Shown here: one piece after another, positions 24,053 through 34,931 of the stretch
Position numbering within the stretch: the first letter of the stretch is position 1
How the letters are laid out: the number at the start of each line of letters is the position of its first letter
Origin: Harmothoe impar
Lineage: Eukaryota > Annelida > Polychaeta > Phyllodocida > Polynoidae
Direction: 5' to 3'
Length of the DNA: 64,000 nt
Assembly (NCBI GenBank): GCA_947462335.1
Contig: OX381709.1
Location: forward strand, 65,216,609-65,280,608
Translations under genes and position numbers: made by a program
Notes under the pieces: model-generated
Told to the model about the DNA's origin: nothing
Seen by the model: only the letters and a program-made list of their open reading frames with translations
Database searches by the model: none

Positions 24053-24270
24053 GCCTGGTTAGCTCAGTCAGTTGGGTGCCTGCCTCTAAATTTGAGGGTT
24101 GAGGGTTTGAGGCTCTCTCGGCGAAGCTTACTAAAATGTTTTTTTTAAAATAGCCCTGAACCAACACACACCAGGGGGAGTATGTGAATTTATAAAGATT
24201 CTGAGAATGTCCACCAGGTGGGTTTAGTGAGTTTCTAAAGGTTCTAAACATCTCCACAGGTTCCTGCAAC
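24053..24270 (+). repeat. tRNA-derived SINE-like repeat
   Basis: Positions 24053-24123 resemble a tRNA: box A TAGCTCAGTCAGTTGGG at 24060-24076 and box B GGTTTGAGGCT at 24104-24114. The acceptor ends do not pair well and the anticodon loop is atypical, so it is not a functional tRNA. The T-rich stretch and the tail up to TCTCCACAGG (about 24258) resemble the tail of a second element near 44.2 kb. Pol III promoter boxes plus a shared tail suggest a SINE family. Confidence 0.6.
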
Positions 24271-24539
24271 CAGTTGGTTCGAGTTATCCTTAATCATGGT
24301 GTGGTCATTTTGATGTGTACTTTAGGAATCATGGCTTCCAACATTGCTTCGGATGTACGCTGTAATAGGGTGTATAAAACACAATATGACAAAGGATCAA
24401 TTGGCTCTATGGCTAAACATATTTGCATTCATTGATCCCTTTTATCCTCTGTACCGTCCGTGAGAGATGTATCTGGACACTTTATAATGCACAGAGATTG
24501 AGATAGTCCCGCTTGCCATTACATGAACCTTAAACTGAA
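24271..24539. other. Intergenic DNA, nothing recognised
   Basis: No structure supported. Confidence 0.3.
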
Positions 24540-25460
24540 TGGAAGGCTCGGCAGTTGGGATTATTAGCATCCTGGTTTATACTGCTGTTCCTGTGGGGAT
24601 CAGGACCATGATCCCCCATCCACTGGTCAATGTCACACCAAGGTCAATGGTGGTGACAAGGTCAGCTGGGTTAGAGGCCATCCCAAGTAACAGCCCTGAC
24701 CTTTATAGCTGTTATACGCCGGTTTACCGGGGCCCTGCCGACAGGGGACAGGCCAAACACACATTAGTTCTATGGCCGGTCGCTGTTTGCCATTTGGCGC
24801 CAGCATAGATGGCTGCATGTTGTATACGTTATCAGTAAGAGTAGGTGCTCCTGCCGCTGTCAGCTCCCATCGTGTGTCCACTGTTCATTAGGGCATAAGT
24901 AATGCCCGTTATGTATCAGGTAGGGGCCCGGCTAATTAAAATAAGCCGTGCGCTTCACACACACGGCGGCATACGATTGAATTAGTAAAAGGCGCCCCCA
25001 CTTTATGCTTGTCTATTAATTCGGTCGGCGGCCAGGCCCGGGAGCAGCAGCTCGGCCGGCGTTTGATCGATCTGTGTCAGGCCGAATTTTCATAGATGGA
25101 GATTAATTAGGGGCTTAGAAACATCAGATTTTATGGTTGAGCTAATTGCGGGGATTGTAGGCGGGCGCGCGCTGTGTAAGCAAGTATGTAGTTTGCATAA
25201 TGGCCACCGCCGACTCATGCATTCTGATGAGACGGGCCGATCTCGTCTAATCCCATGCCAGATCGCGGCCCCAGATTGCACGGCATTACGCCGCTGTTCG
25301 CTGTATATCTCCGCCGTCCGAATAAATAAAATCTGCAAAATGATTAGCTTAATTTTCATTAGAAGTGAGCAATGGGGATTGAGACCGACAGCAGCACTGG
25401 ACAGCTGCCATCCTGACCTGATGTCGGCGAGGGAGCGAGGGAATAAGGCGGATGGCTGGA
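24540..25460. promoter_or_regulatory. Large CpG-rich, homeodomain-site-dense island
   Basis: Between 24925 and 25365 there are many TAATTA-type words (GGCTAATTAAAATAAGCC, TCTATTAATTCGG, GAGATTAATTAGGGG, GATTAGCTTAATTTTCATTA) interleaved with GC-rich blocks. GAGCAGCAGCTCGG at about 25042 is a variant of the recurring GAGCAGCTC word. Peptides from open frames here match nothing known. This is the strongest enhancer-like candidate by motif density. Confidence 0.4.
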
Positions 25461-26287
25461 GATAGAGAGAGGGGGGAAGGAAGAGTATCTGGGGTATGTA
25501 CAGGTATTTATATAGCCAATGTCAGCTATAAAGTGATGATTTGAAAGAAGCAAGTGTAGAATATGAGCGTTTACTTGCACATGTACAGAATATAGTTATA
25601 TATGCCCGTAGAGAATCATAAAAGAAACGGCCTTTATATAGATATACTGCATAAAATTCACTCGTCGTATAAGTCAGATATAGAGCTACAGGCTATGTAT
25701 ATGTACATATTGGCCTCAATAAATGCTGAATACAATCTTGTGAGAAGCATTAACTGGGGTCAATCAGTATGTTGTGTATACAGGAACACCCCCTGACACC
25801 ACCAGCATCCGTGGTACCAGTCATGGTTCTGAATCTGGAATATGATGCAAGGTAACTCTGTGTTTACCTGGCGACTGTTTCTAGTGTAAAAGGTACCATA
25901 TGTCATAGGATTCTATTCTATTTTGTCGCCTTGCTATGAAAGAGACTTGAATTACAAGTAATCAAAATGCTGGATACCAACTTGGATATGCTGTCCTTTA
26001 TACCAGCAGTAGAGCAAATCAAGATCACATTCAACTCCCTCCGAAACAAGTCATTTGATTACCAACTTTGCCTAATCTAATCATCTGCTGAATGGGACAC
26101 TACGCCACTAAAAAAGGGAAACGACCAGAAAAGAAAACATCCTTATCCCAATTTAGGTATGTAGCCATTATATAAGGTGTCCTATGGTTGTTCCTGTCTA
26201 AGTAGCCAACCACACTACCCTGGAGCAGAGGCCCCCTCCAGGCACTACTCACAGTGACCCGTCCAAACACGGCCTGGATGACAGCTG
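25461..26287. other. AT-rich intergenic DNA, nothing recognised
   Basis: No gene or repeat could be supported. Confidence 0.35.
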
Positions 26288-26345
26288 CCCCCCCCCCCCC
26301 CCCCCACCCACAGGCGGCAGGAGGGACACCCTGCCCCCCCCCCCC
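26288..26345. repeat. Two poly-C tracts
   Basis: Runs of 18 C (26288-26305) and 12 C (26334-26345). Length is prone to assembly error. Confidence 0.9.
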
Positions 26346-28079
26346 TCCATGCTGGCAGCACGACATTTGGGAGGTGTGGGACACACGCGTTGTCTTCCTC
26401 CTTTAATAGGTTTTCACACTGTCGACGTCTCGTTTCCGGCGAGCACGCATTACTTAGTCTCCGGAGCCTCTTAGGGACAGAACACGCGTCAGGCTGCTAG
26501 ATTAAAGATGGTGGTCTAACGGGAAGGGGGAAGGAGGCTGGCAGTAGTAGACTGCCAGTTACAGGTTGTCTCAGTGTGGGGCTACCAGAGAGAACATACA
26601 TGTATTGGCACTAATACAAAAGATGGATGGGCGGGAACATACTCCCAGAGAAACATGTGGCTTCCTGGATTTCCTCATGTTTGTAGCATATTTTAATCCA
26701 TCCATCCTATTTATTTTAGAATGAGATTGAAGGGGCCGCAATAGGTCCAGACATCCAGACATTGCACAAGGTACCCCACATCTATAATCTGATCCTTCAA
26801 TCCATACTTAGAATGAGTGTCAAATTTATATTTTAAATGCTGCGCAGGTGGCTTCCAATGTGGCTTCGGACACTGTGATATTTCGTGTTCCTTCCTTAGA
26901 CATTCTTTAGGTAGATGTATAAAAGATTAACATAGGGAGTATGAGATGAGTTTTGATGCTGCCACTGCTACAAGAAATTCTCTGAGTATTTTCAAAGGAT
27001 TTGAGGAAGCATATGCTTTGCTGCCAGAACAATATAGTGTGACCCGAAACTCTGAATACATGTTTGCCCTCGGTGAAACTTCATGGCTTCATGCCTGAAC
27101 ACATTCACATATTTAGGTGCATATATTAAATGGCATGAGGGAATACATTTTACTGCAAAACTCTAGAAATATCTATCTGCACCTGAGGACTTTAGAATGC
27201 TCAAAGATTGAGATTGTTCCATGTGCTAATACAGAAACGTAAACCAACTGAATGCTGGGCTAGTAATTCAGAGGTCTGCATAGAGAAATGAAAGGGAGTC
27301 TGATGGGGAGGCATGCGGCCAAATGACTCCCTTATGAGTCAGAGTCCAGCCTCCTCTGACGCACTTTTGCAGAGGAATTAGAAAGGCTCGGAATCAATCT
27401 GACCGTAAAAGGTAACTCTCAGAAAGGAACAATTTTGCCACTGCGAACACGCCATCCATATCTGATTAACTGACAGATTTGGTCGCCCCCATGCCCCCCG
27501 CCTCGGAAAAAGACCGCCAGCAAAACAAAAACGATAATAATAATGGCAATAACAGCATCAACATATGGACGCAAGGAAACCGATATAACTGAGATTCAAA
27601 ATGGAAATTTGATGTAGACGAATGCCAATTTGTTATAGCTAATCTGTATATATCTGTTGTGTATCTCCATTCATTTATTCATTATGATTCACATTGGAAA
27701 GAAATAGCTATGTAGAAGTCACATACCAGCACCGTTTATCACCCTCTAGGAAATACCAAGATATAATATGTATGTACGTGGTGTGTTATTGTGAAACGAG
27801 ACATGTCAGACATGATGACAGCCTTTAATATAAATTAAAGTACAGGTAGACCACTGGACCATGATAAACAAACCTAAGCTGGCATCTTCTTTCTCTGCTG
27901 AGGGCCATGTGCTTTCGACCAATACCCCACATTGAACCTCTATCAAAATGGCTTCTTTCCGAATTATATTTACATATTAAAACTATTTAGTATGTACCTT
28001 TTTCTAAGGCACAGATACCCCCGGGTACACTAAAATATTTATGTTCCGCTGACCTGTTTATGCGATTTTCCATTCATCC
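26346..28079. other. Intergenic DNA, nothing recognised
   Basis: AT-rich sequence. The patch around 27280-27560 has GTAAAAGG and CTGACTC words but no clear structure. Confidence 0.35.
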
Positions 28080-28640
28080 AAACGACCCCAGTTTTGCTAA
28101 GACCTTTTGCGCATCAAAGCTGGGGAGCTGACAGGAGCTGCTCATCCCTTCTCACCAGGGGGCGCCCGGGTATTCAATCAGAGCTGCTCACGGGCCACTT
28201 CACAAAGCGCCGACTGGTGGCTGCTTATAATACTAATAAGCCATTTCCCGCCACTCTCACAACAGCAGACGACATTGGGCGGCCAGTGTGTGCAGCGGGG
28301 GCCGCGCCTCGTGTTTACATTAAACTGAATTTCAGTGGGAGCGGGGCTGGACTGATAAGGACGGTGATGGATGGTGATGGGTACCGGTGATCGGGCCTTA
28401 TTACCCCCGACAAAAGATCAGGGGGCGGCCATATGGCGACCGACGCCCTAACGACCGAGCACCACCACGCCACCACCCGGGCCCGCTGCGAAGCACACCA
28501 ACCCAGCACCAGGCGCGGGGCGCTGCAGAGGGAACATCCTAATAAGGGAGTAGGGCGTGAGGACAATGTAGGTTCTCCTCAGGCGGGTTGATACCGACTC
28601 CGCCACCCCACAATTACACCAGGCAGTCATCTGGGCTACA
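28080..28640. promoter_or_regulatory. CpG-rich island with CTCF-like site and recurrent words
   Basis: CACCAGGGGGCGCCC at 28153-28167 is a strong CTCF-like core. AGCAGACGACATT follows at 28264-28276, about 110 bp away; a similar pair recurs at 58.88/58.98 kb. GAGCTGCTC (minus-strand GAGCAGCTC) occurs at 28135 and 28181. No exon is recognised. Probably a composite boundary or enhancer element. Confidence 0.45.
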
Positions 28641-31024
28641 AAAATCACGTTGCTGCTCCGGGTATAATATATGTGCCCACTGAGAGCAGATGATAACGGT
28701 CCTCAAACAAAAGCCACACAAAATAGCCATAATTGAGCTCAGGGTGTAAGTACATAGGGGGAGCAGCAGAGGGATGGTGGGTGGGGGAACCGGTGATGGT
28801 GGGGGTATGATGGTGAGGGTTTGTGTGATAAGAAATGCACCAGGGCATCTATATGCTCCACTATAATGGATTCAATTTATGTAGATGATAAGGCAATGTC
28901 ATAGAGGAAAAACTAAACATGATTAACGCACTCTTGATGACCTTTAACTTTAATTGGAGAATTATATAGCATTATAGTCAGAATTTATCAACTCTATCTA
29001 TAATTATGGTATTCTCCTAAGCGTGGTACTTATCTGTAATGTTTCAAATTCAATTGCACTTCAGGTAGAAGAAAATAATCATGCACACCAGCATACCCCT
29101 CCCCCCGGGGTCCTGGCAGTAATATAATGACTGCCCAGGAACTCAATAATTGGCGTTATTTGGAATGGGTTTATACTCCTTTACATTGTATATTTGAAAT
29201 GGAAAAAATGAACGATGCAGTTTATGCCTTTACATATTTATCATCGCTAGAAACAGTCAAGACAACCGAGTTCAATTCAGTTTAGTTTACAGTTGATAAT
29301 CTAGGAGATACCTTTCTGGACCCCATGGGTAAACAAAAAGCATTTCGGATGCTCTTGCACCGGGGATCTAGTGGAGAATCTATGTTTAATCAACAATATA
29401 CCTCCCAAGTGGCATTCAGTATTATGTATAGACAGAATGACGATTTCCATCTTTTCCCCCTCATAACATAGCGCCAGTAGACACTGCTTTTAGGCACAGC
29501 TAAAGCCTTATCCCACTCACCCAAGGTGCTAGATAAAAGGCAGTTGTTATGACAGGAAGAAGGGTGTTGTTTACACTGGGGCCCTCTGCCTCCCCCTAGT
29601 GACAGATTTGTACGCACCCAGCTGACCCCTCCACCATTGTAGCTGTGGGATCCAGCTTGTCTGTTGTTGCTCAACCCTTTGGTACCTGCACTATAGGGAG
29701 CCTTAGCACCCCCTATACCCACAATGCCACCCACAATGGTGCATCCTGATTTGGCAGCTCCAGCATGGAGCGTATGGATACAGGATCCGCTGTGTTGATT
29801 CGAGCATTACCTTGAGTGCCCATGGATGGACTTTAGAGGTGCCGCCAAGACTAAAGTATGTGTTTTACTATAGAGGGCGTGGGTGTAGGGATGGGCATAG
29901 AGTGTATGACATGTAGTTCTCAGTTACATGTGCTATGGCTATCGAGAACTAAACATATGAGTAAGAATAAATATTATAAAACAAAAAGCTTTAATGGAAT
30001 CGCATTTACTGACTAACGCTGACAAGTAGGCTGAGAATCAACAACATCAAGCTGTTGTACCGGCGGATCCAGTGCATGTACTATTTATAGAAACACCCAG
30101 GAGAAACACCCATGCTCCACGTGTATCTCGCCTCTTTCAGCGTCATACTTTGATAACATAATAACGTAATGATATTTCGTAAATAAGTTCACAGAATTGC
30201 CACATTGATTTCAAATTCTGAACTCCAGAACTCAACCTACTAGTTGCCTATAAGATACGTCGCCGTGACGTCATGACGTCGCGGACATTGTTAGTCAAGA
30301 TTCAACGTCACGCCTTGAAGGGTAGCGAGGAGGATAATCGAATAAACACGAAGAGGAAGACAGCAGGTATTGGGGAGGAGCAGAGGAGACTGGGGTGATC
30401 CCTAAATACACCTTCACCTTCATACCCCCAGTGTTAGACAGTGGCTCAGGGATGGCGTCTTCCTGTAAAGTGGAGGTTTTATCATTCTGTCTACACTTTG
30501 ATCTATTTTTGTGCAGGGAATCTAGTCGACGTTCGAGGCACCAGGCGTGCCTAGGAGGTGGTGGGCTCTGTTGATGGGGGTGTGATCTCTCGACTGTGTT
30601 ATGTTTTTATCAAGGAAGGAAAATTTAATCTCTGCGGGGTTTTATTACGATATCTAACTCGGTGTCTCCTAAAATGTTTGCATAGCTGACATTATATCAT
30701 TCCACATTACAACTCTGGGGTTATCCATGATGTCATTTCCATGATATAAATCAGAAAATCTCCCCAGCAACAATTAAGGAATATTATGTATTACTGAAAC
30801 ACAATAATACTTTCAGTAACGAGTGACTATACTCATAGGGCACGGAGTAGCTCAGACAAAATGTGTCATATAAATATGGCAAAAAGTTTACTTGCTTACG
30901 TAATCCAATAAAATATCATGCAGGTCTGTGGGGAAAATACGAACCACCTATATATAGCTTTAAATCTACATTTCATCTTCCCCCCCAGATCTTTCTACTA
31001 CATTTTTTTAGCTGACCCAAACAG
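28641..31024. other. Intergenic DNA left of the retrotransposon
   Basis: No exon recognised. It contains a minus-strand GTCACTAGGGGG word at 29592-29603 (CTCF-like, two mismatches) and two abutting CRE words at 30266-30281 (TGACGTCA then TGACGTCG). The rest is AT-rich. Confidence 0.35.
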
Positions 31025-31204
31025 CATTATGGATAACTGAGACGCAGTTATCCGGTAATGATTCAAGGCGTGGCGGCAATCCTTCCCCAACAGCGCCCCT
31101 CCCGGGACGCTGACCTACTAAAATAACACCGACTCGCTGGTACCAGCGGATATTGTTACTTCCGCCCACCATAACTTCTTCACGAGTCGCCTTACTTTTC
31201 TGTC
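31025..31204 (+). repeat. Split direct repeat A1 (left end)
   Basis: 180 bp identical by eye to A2 at 36163-36342. It begins with CATTA and holds a perfect hairpin GGATAACTG-AGACG-CAGTTATCC (31031-31053), then a GC-rich body. It probably contains the promoter and a recombinase-binding arm. Confidence 0.92.
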
Positions 31205-31252
31205 TCGACATTAAGTTTACATTTTAGTAGTTTATAGCCATACTAGTTAAAC

Positions 31253-32686
31253 ATGGGGAAGTCAACTTCAACTAAGAAAACCCCGGCACCCAAAAGTAAG
31301 TGGACAACTGCGGAACTCTCCTCCAAGGTGGAGGATTTAACGGGTAGAATGTCAACGATTGAGTCGTCTGTCACAGAGGTCAAGTCGACAGCTGACCAAA
31401 TCCTTGGCCGGCTGGACTCTCTATTCCCAGCGGCGACCTCTACACCTACAACGACACCTCAGCCTACAACTACACAAGCTGCAGGTGGAGGTAAGGTGGC
31501 CACACGATCTTCTACCCGCGGGTCGACTCCATACGCCCGCCCCGCTCCTGTGACTCCGGCGGCGCCGACACCGACCCCCGCTCCAGCGGTCAACACAGCG
31601 GTGACAGCCGTGCCTGTGGTGCAGCCGACGCCGGCTGTCACGCTGTCAGCACCAGTGTCAACAGTCACCGCTCCTGGCACGGTGACCTCTACCCACACTG
31701 TCCCTGTCCAGTCGGCCCCTACATGGATGCAGCAACCCCTGGCCTATGCCATGGGACAACAACAACAACAGCCTGCCTCCCAGCCGACTGTCCAGGCGGT
31801 GTTACAGTCACTCCCATCAATTCAAGTTCCCGCTGACCTTCGACCGACAGCCATGCTGGCCAACCCTGACCCGTCAGTCAACATGCGGGTTCAGGCGCTC
31901 CTAGACACGGCACAGCACATTTCGGGTGTTAAAGGTAAACACTCTCACCCCCACGATTATGTGACCCGCGGCCCTACCCGCACCAAGACGACCCTAGCTC
32001 AGCTTAATATCCCTGAATATCTCTATGGTTTAAAAAGGTTGGCCTTCGACAAGAACACCCCTCTTTCTGATCGCCCCAAGATCCTTGACCACTTCTCGAA
32101 TGTCCTCACTGATGCAAAAGACTTCCAGTGGGAGCAAGTCCGAGAGTGGTCGGAGGAAACTCTGTCTGGTGTCGCTGACGGCTCACTGAGGTGGTCAGAC
32201 CCACTTGACCCGACTTGGTGCGACCCGGCGATTGCTGCGTCCAGGTCCGAGTTATCACACTTTCGCCCTGGCCGCATGTTCCCTACAATTGCTTCAGTCA
32301 TGGTCGCTGCTGAACAGGCTACAGCCATAGCTACTGCAAGGGCAGCGGGGTGCACCTATCCTTCTGGAGGCCTTCCTCCAGTACCTGCTACTGCCACGCC
32401 GGCACACACAACACACCCTGCTCCCAACCAGGTAGTCAGATCAGCTACTTACAGTGGGAAGCCTAAGCGCCGCGCCCCCTCCACGGCCGGGCGCCAAGAC
32501 GTAGTGTGCGAGGCATATAACTCCCCAACGGGCTGCAACAGGGAGGATGGTCACCTTATAGGTAATGTCCAACAAGGCCATCATTGTAGCTGGTGCCGCT
32601 CTACCCTCCAGTTACTCCATACTCACTCCTACATGTCCTGTAACATTAAGGGCAACTACAGGGGCCCTGCATCCTTTCGTGCCTGA
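31253..32686 (+). CDS. Gag-like protein of the Ngaro-type element (ORF1)
   Basis: Structural/nucleic-acid-binding protein of the retrotransposon, 477 residues, starting 48 bp after A1. Residues about 18-62 (ELSSKVEDLTGRM and on) have a coiled-coil-like heptad pattern, and 63-190 are a Thr/Pro/Ala-rich linker with a Gln run. A conserved core follows (about 195-365). Near the end is a cysteine/histidine cluster (C419, C428, H443/H444, C445, C448, H456/H458, C463), like the zinc-binding motif of DIRS/Ngaro gag proteins. ORF2 overlaps its last 122 bp in the +1 frame. The start is the first ATG after A1. The ORF is intact. Confidence 0.8.
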   Translation: MGKSTSTKKTPAPKSKWTTAELSSKVEDLTGRMSTIESSVTEVKSTADQILGRLDSLFPAATSTPTTTPQPTTTQAAGGGKVATRSSTRGSTPYARPAPVTPAAPTPTPAPAVNTAVTAVPVVQPTPAVTLSAPVSTVTAPGTVTSTHTVPVQSAPTWMQQPLAYAMGQQQQQPASQPTVQAVLQSLPSIQVPADLRPTAMLANPDPSVNMRVQALLDTAQHISGVKGKHSHPHDYVTRGPTRTKTTLAQLNIPEYLYGLKRLAFDKNTPLSDRPKILDHFSNVLTDAKDFQWEQVREWSEETLSGVADGSLRWSDPLDPTWCDPAIAASRSELSHFRPGRMFPTIASVMVAAEQATAIATARAAGCTYPSGGLPPVPATATPAHTTHPAPNQVVRSATYSGKPKRRAPSTAGRQDVVCEAYNSPTGCNREDGHLIGNVQQGHHCSWCRSTLQLLHTHSYMSCNIKGNYRGPASFRA

Positions 32687-34931
32687 GCCGGTACTCTCCG
32701 GCACTGCACCCACACCCCCTTACTGCCTTGACCTGGCGTGCCCCTGGACTCATACCGGTACCGGTACCACTACTAGTATACACACGCCTCCCCTGGCCAC
32801 ACACCTGAACTCCCATGTCCCCAGTGTTCCCTCAACCACTACTCGGCCACCACCTGGAGGACACTTAGGTGTGGACAGTATACCTCAGGATGCTTACACC
32901 ATTACCGCCGGTGTTGTTACTACAGTGAGACCACGTGATCTTCACAACTACGGTATGATGGGATCTGCTTGTGCCCAACTACCTGTTCATACTACACAGG
33001 CTCACTCTACAGTAGGCGACGTTACCTCCAAGTCGCCAAACTGCTTACCTACTGGACCTAACTTGACAGCTGGCCCACATTCCTTGTCTACCTGTTCCCC
33101 CCAAGCCACCCATGTGACTACACACGGTGGTGAGTCGGCTGAGGGACAGCAAGAAATGTTAGACTATGACCCTGTCCTCTCGGACTCTCCTCCAGTAGGT
33201 CCAACCCCCATTGAGTACGCCCCAGTGAGAGCTTCCTTCTGGCCAACCCTGGACCCTCTCCAGTGGGTCAAGTTCCCTGAGTATGCTCACCTGTTCACTA
33301 CAGTCTCCAACTATGGATTGCCAAACCACCTAGGAGCTAGACTCACAGTCCCTTCGGCATTACACCTGAACAGGTGGGAACAGCTTCTCACAGACTACCA
33401 CGACACAGAGTTGGTCGATTTTCTCCGCTATGGCTGGCCGGTGGGCTACACAGCTAGCTCCCCACCTCCAGCCTGTGAGAAGAATCATGATACAGCAACA
33501 AACTATGCCCCCCATGTCAGGGACTATATTGCGAAGGAGCTGCGTCTAGGCGGCCTGTTAGGTCCGTTTGATGCACCCCCTTTCACACCCTGGACGAACA
33601 CTGCCCCACTGATGACAGCACCTAAGAAGGACACAGCAGACCGCAGAATCATACTAGACCTGTCTTTCCCTGATAAGACGGGCGTCAATGGCGGTATTAC
33701 CAAGCATTGTCTCGAGGGTCAACTCCGTCCTTATACACTCCCCTCAGTGGAGGACCTCAGTACAAAGATCAGGCTGCTTGGACCTGGATGTTACCTATGG
33801 AAGGGCGACCTCTCCCGTGCTTATCATCAGTGGAGGACGGACCCAGGAGATCTTCCCCTCCTGGGCATGAGATTCGAGGGCTCCTACTATATTGACCTGT
33901 GCCCGTCCTTCGGTGCACGCCTTTCATCCTCTGCCTGTCAACGCACAACGACAGCAGTGGTGCACCTCCTTGGCAAAGACAACCACTGGTCCCTTTCCTA
34001 CCTGGATGATTTTTGTGGTGCCGCTGCCACCCTGGAGGAAGCACAGGTAGACTATCAGGCCTTTCTCGACTTATGTAGTGACCTTGGACTGGAGCTGTCA
34101 CCTAAAAAATGTCAGCCCCCAACTCAGGTCATGGAATGGCTGGGATTCAAATTTGATACAGTAGCGATGTCCATCACTGTGCCTGACCCAAAGTTATCAG
34201 AGATAGAGACCGAGTGCCTTCAGTGGTCTGGGACCAAGTACTCAAATGTCAAGGACATACAATCGCTGGTGGGCAAGATTGTCCACGTCTCCAAGTGCAT
34301 TCCCCCAGCGAGGAAGTTTATATGTCGAATACTCCAGACCCTGAAACATGCACCTCCTGCAGGACCAGTCTTCATAACCAGTGGCTTCAAAATGGACGTG
34401 CTGTGGTTCCTCCAGTATGCTCGCCTCTCCAACGGGGTCCATCTACTGGATCCACCCTACCATGACCATGTCATTGAGTGTGACTCAACTCTGACCGGAG
34501 GCGGGGCTAATAGCTTCACAAAGTACTACACACACCAGTATACACCTCAAGAAAAGGCTGACTACCCCCTTATTGTTCACCTTGAGGCAGTAAATCTGGT
34601 GACTGCGTACCGCTCTCTTGTCCCCTCTAACACTCCTGGTCAGACGGTCTTGGTTTACACAGACAATATGGCTTCCAGCCATGCGCTACATACTGGACGT
34701 GCCACAGATAAGATCCTAGCTATGTGTGCCCGCCAGCTATGGCTGGAGGCTGCTACCAGAGACCACAAAATAGCCATCAAACACAAGCGTGGTGTCGACA
34801 TCCCACTTGCTGACGCCCTCAGTAGGCAACATATGCACAGCAAACGTGTATACGCAGCGGCGGAGGTCAGAAAGAGGGGTCTTCAAAAGGTCAAACCTCT
34901 CCACCCCCTACCAATGTTTAATGTGCTATAA
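32565..34931 (+). CDS. Reverse transcriptase-RNase H of the Ngaro-type element (ORF2)
   Basis: Polymerase that copies the element's RNA, 788 residues from the first ATG; the true start may differ because residues 1-220 are variable and overlap ORF1. The RT region spans about 235-590. A DIRS/Ngaro-type pre-domain (GARLTVPSALHLNRW) comes first, then motif A KGDLSRAY with D415 and motif C YLDD with D481/D482. RNase H spans about 635-755 with acidic residues D640 (ECDST), E674 (HLEA), D700 (YTDN) and D750 (LADALSR). No methyltransferase domain follows. ORF3 starts inside its 3' end in the next frame. All catalytic residues are present and the frame is uninterrupted. Confidence 0.9.
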   Translation: MSNKAIIVAGAALPSSYSILTPTCPVTLRATTGALHPFVPEPVLSGTAPTPPYCLDLACPWTHTGTGTTTSIHTPPLATHLNSHVPSVPSTTTRPPPGGHLGVDSIPQDAYTITAGVVTTVRPRDLHNYGMMGSACAQLPVHTTQAHSTVGDVTSKSPNCLPTGPNLTAGPHSLSTCSPQATHVTTHGGESAEGQQEMLDYDPVLSDSPPVGPTPIEYAPVRASFWPTLDPLQWVKFPEYAHLFTTVSNYGLPNHLGARLTVPSALHLNRWEQLLTDYHDTELVDFLRYGWPVGYTASSPPPACEKNHDTATNYAPHVRDYIAKELRLGGLLGPFDAPPFTPWTNTAPLMTAPKKDTADRRIILDLSFPDKTGVNGGITKHCLEGQLRPYTLPSVEDLSTKIRLLGPGCYLWKGDLSRAYHQWRTDPGDLPLLGMRFEGSYYIDLCPSFGARLSSSACQRTTTAVVHLLGKDNHWSLSYLDDFCGAAATLEEAQVDYQAFLDLCSDLGLELSPKKCQPPTQVMEWLGFKFDTVAMSITVPDPKLSEIETECLQWSGTKYSNVKDIQSLVGKIVHVSKCIPPARKFICRILQTLKHAPPAGPVFITSGFKMDVLWFLQYARLSNGVHLLDPPYHDHVIECDSTLTGGGANSFTKYYTHQYTPQEKADYPLIVHLEAVNLVTAYRSLVPSNTPGQTVLVYTDNMASSHALHTGRATDKILAMCARQLWLEAATRDHKIAIKHKRGVDIPLADALSRQHMHSKRVYAAAEVRKRGLQKVKPLHPLPMFNVL

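Noticed and set aside
24053..24123. Functional tRNA gene
   Set aside because: Boxes A and B are present but acceptor pairing and the anticodon loop are poor, and a SINE-like tail follows.
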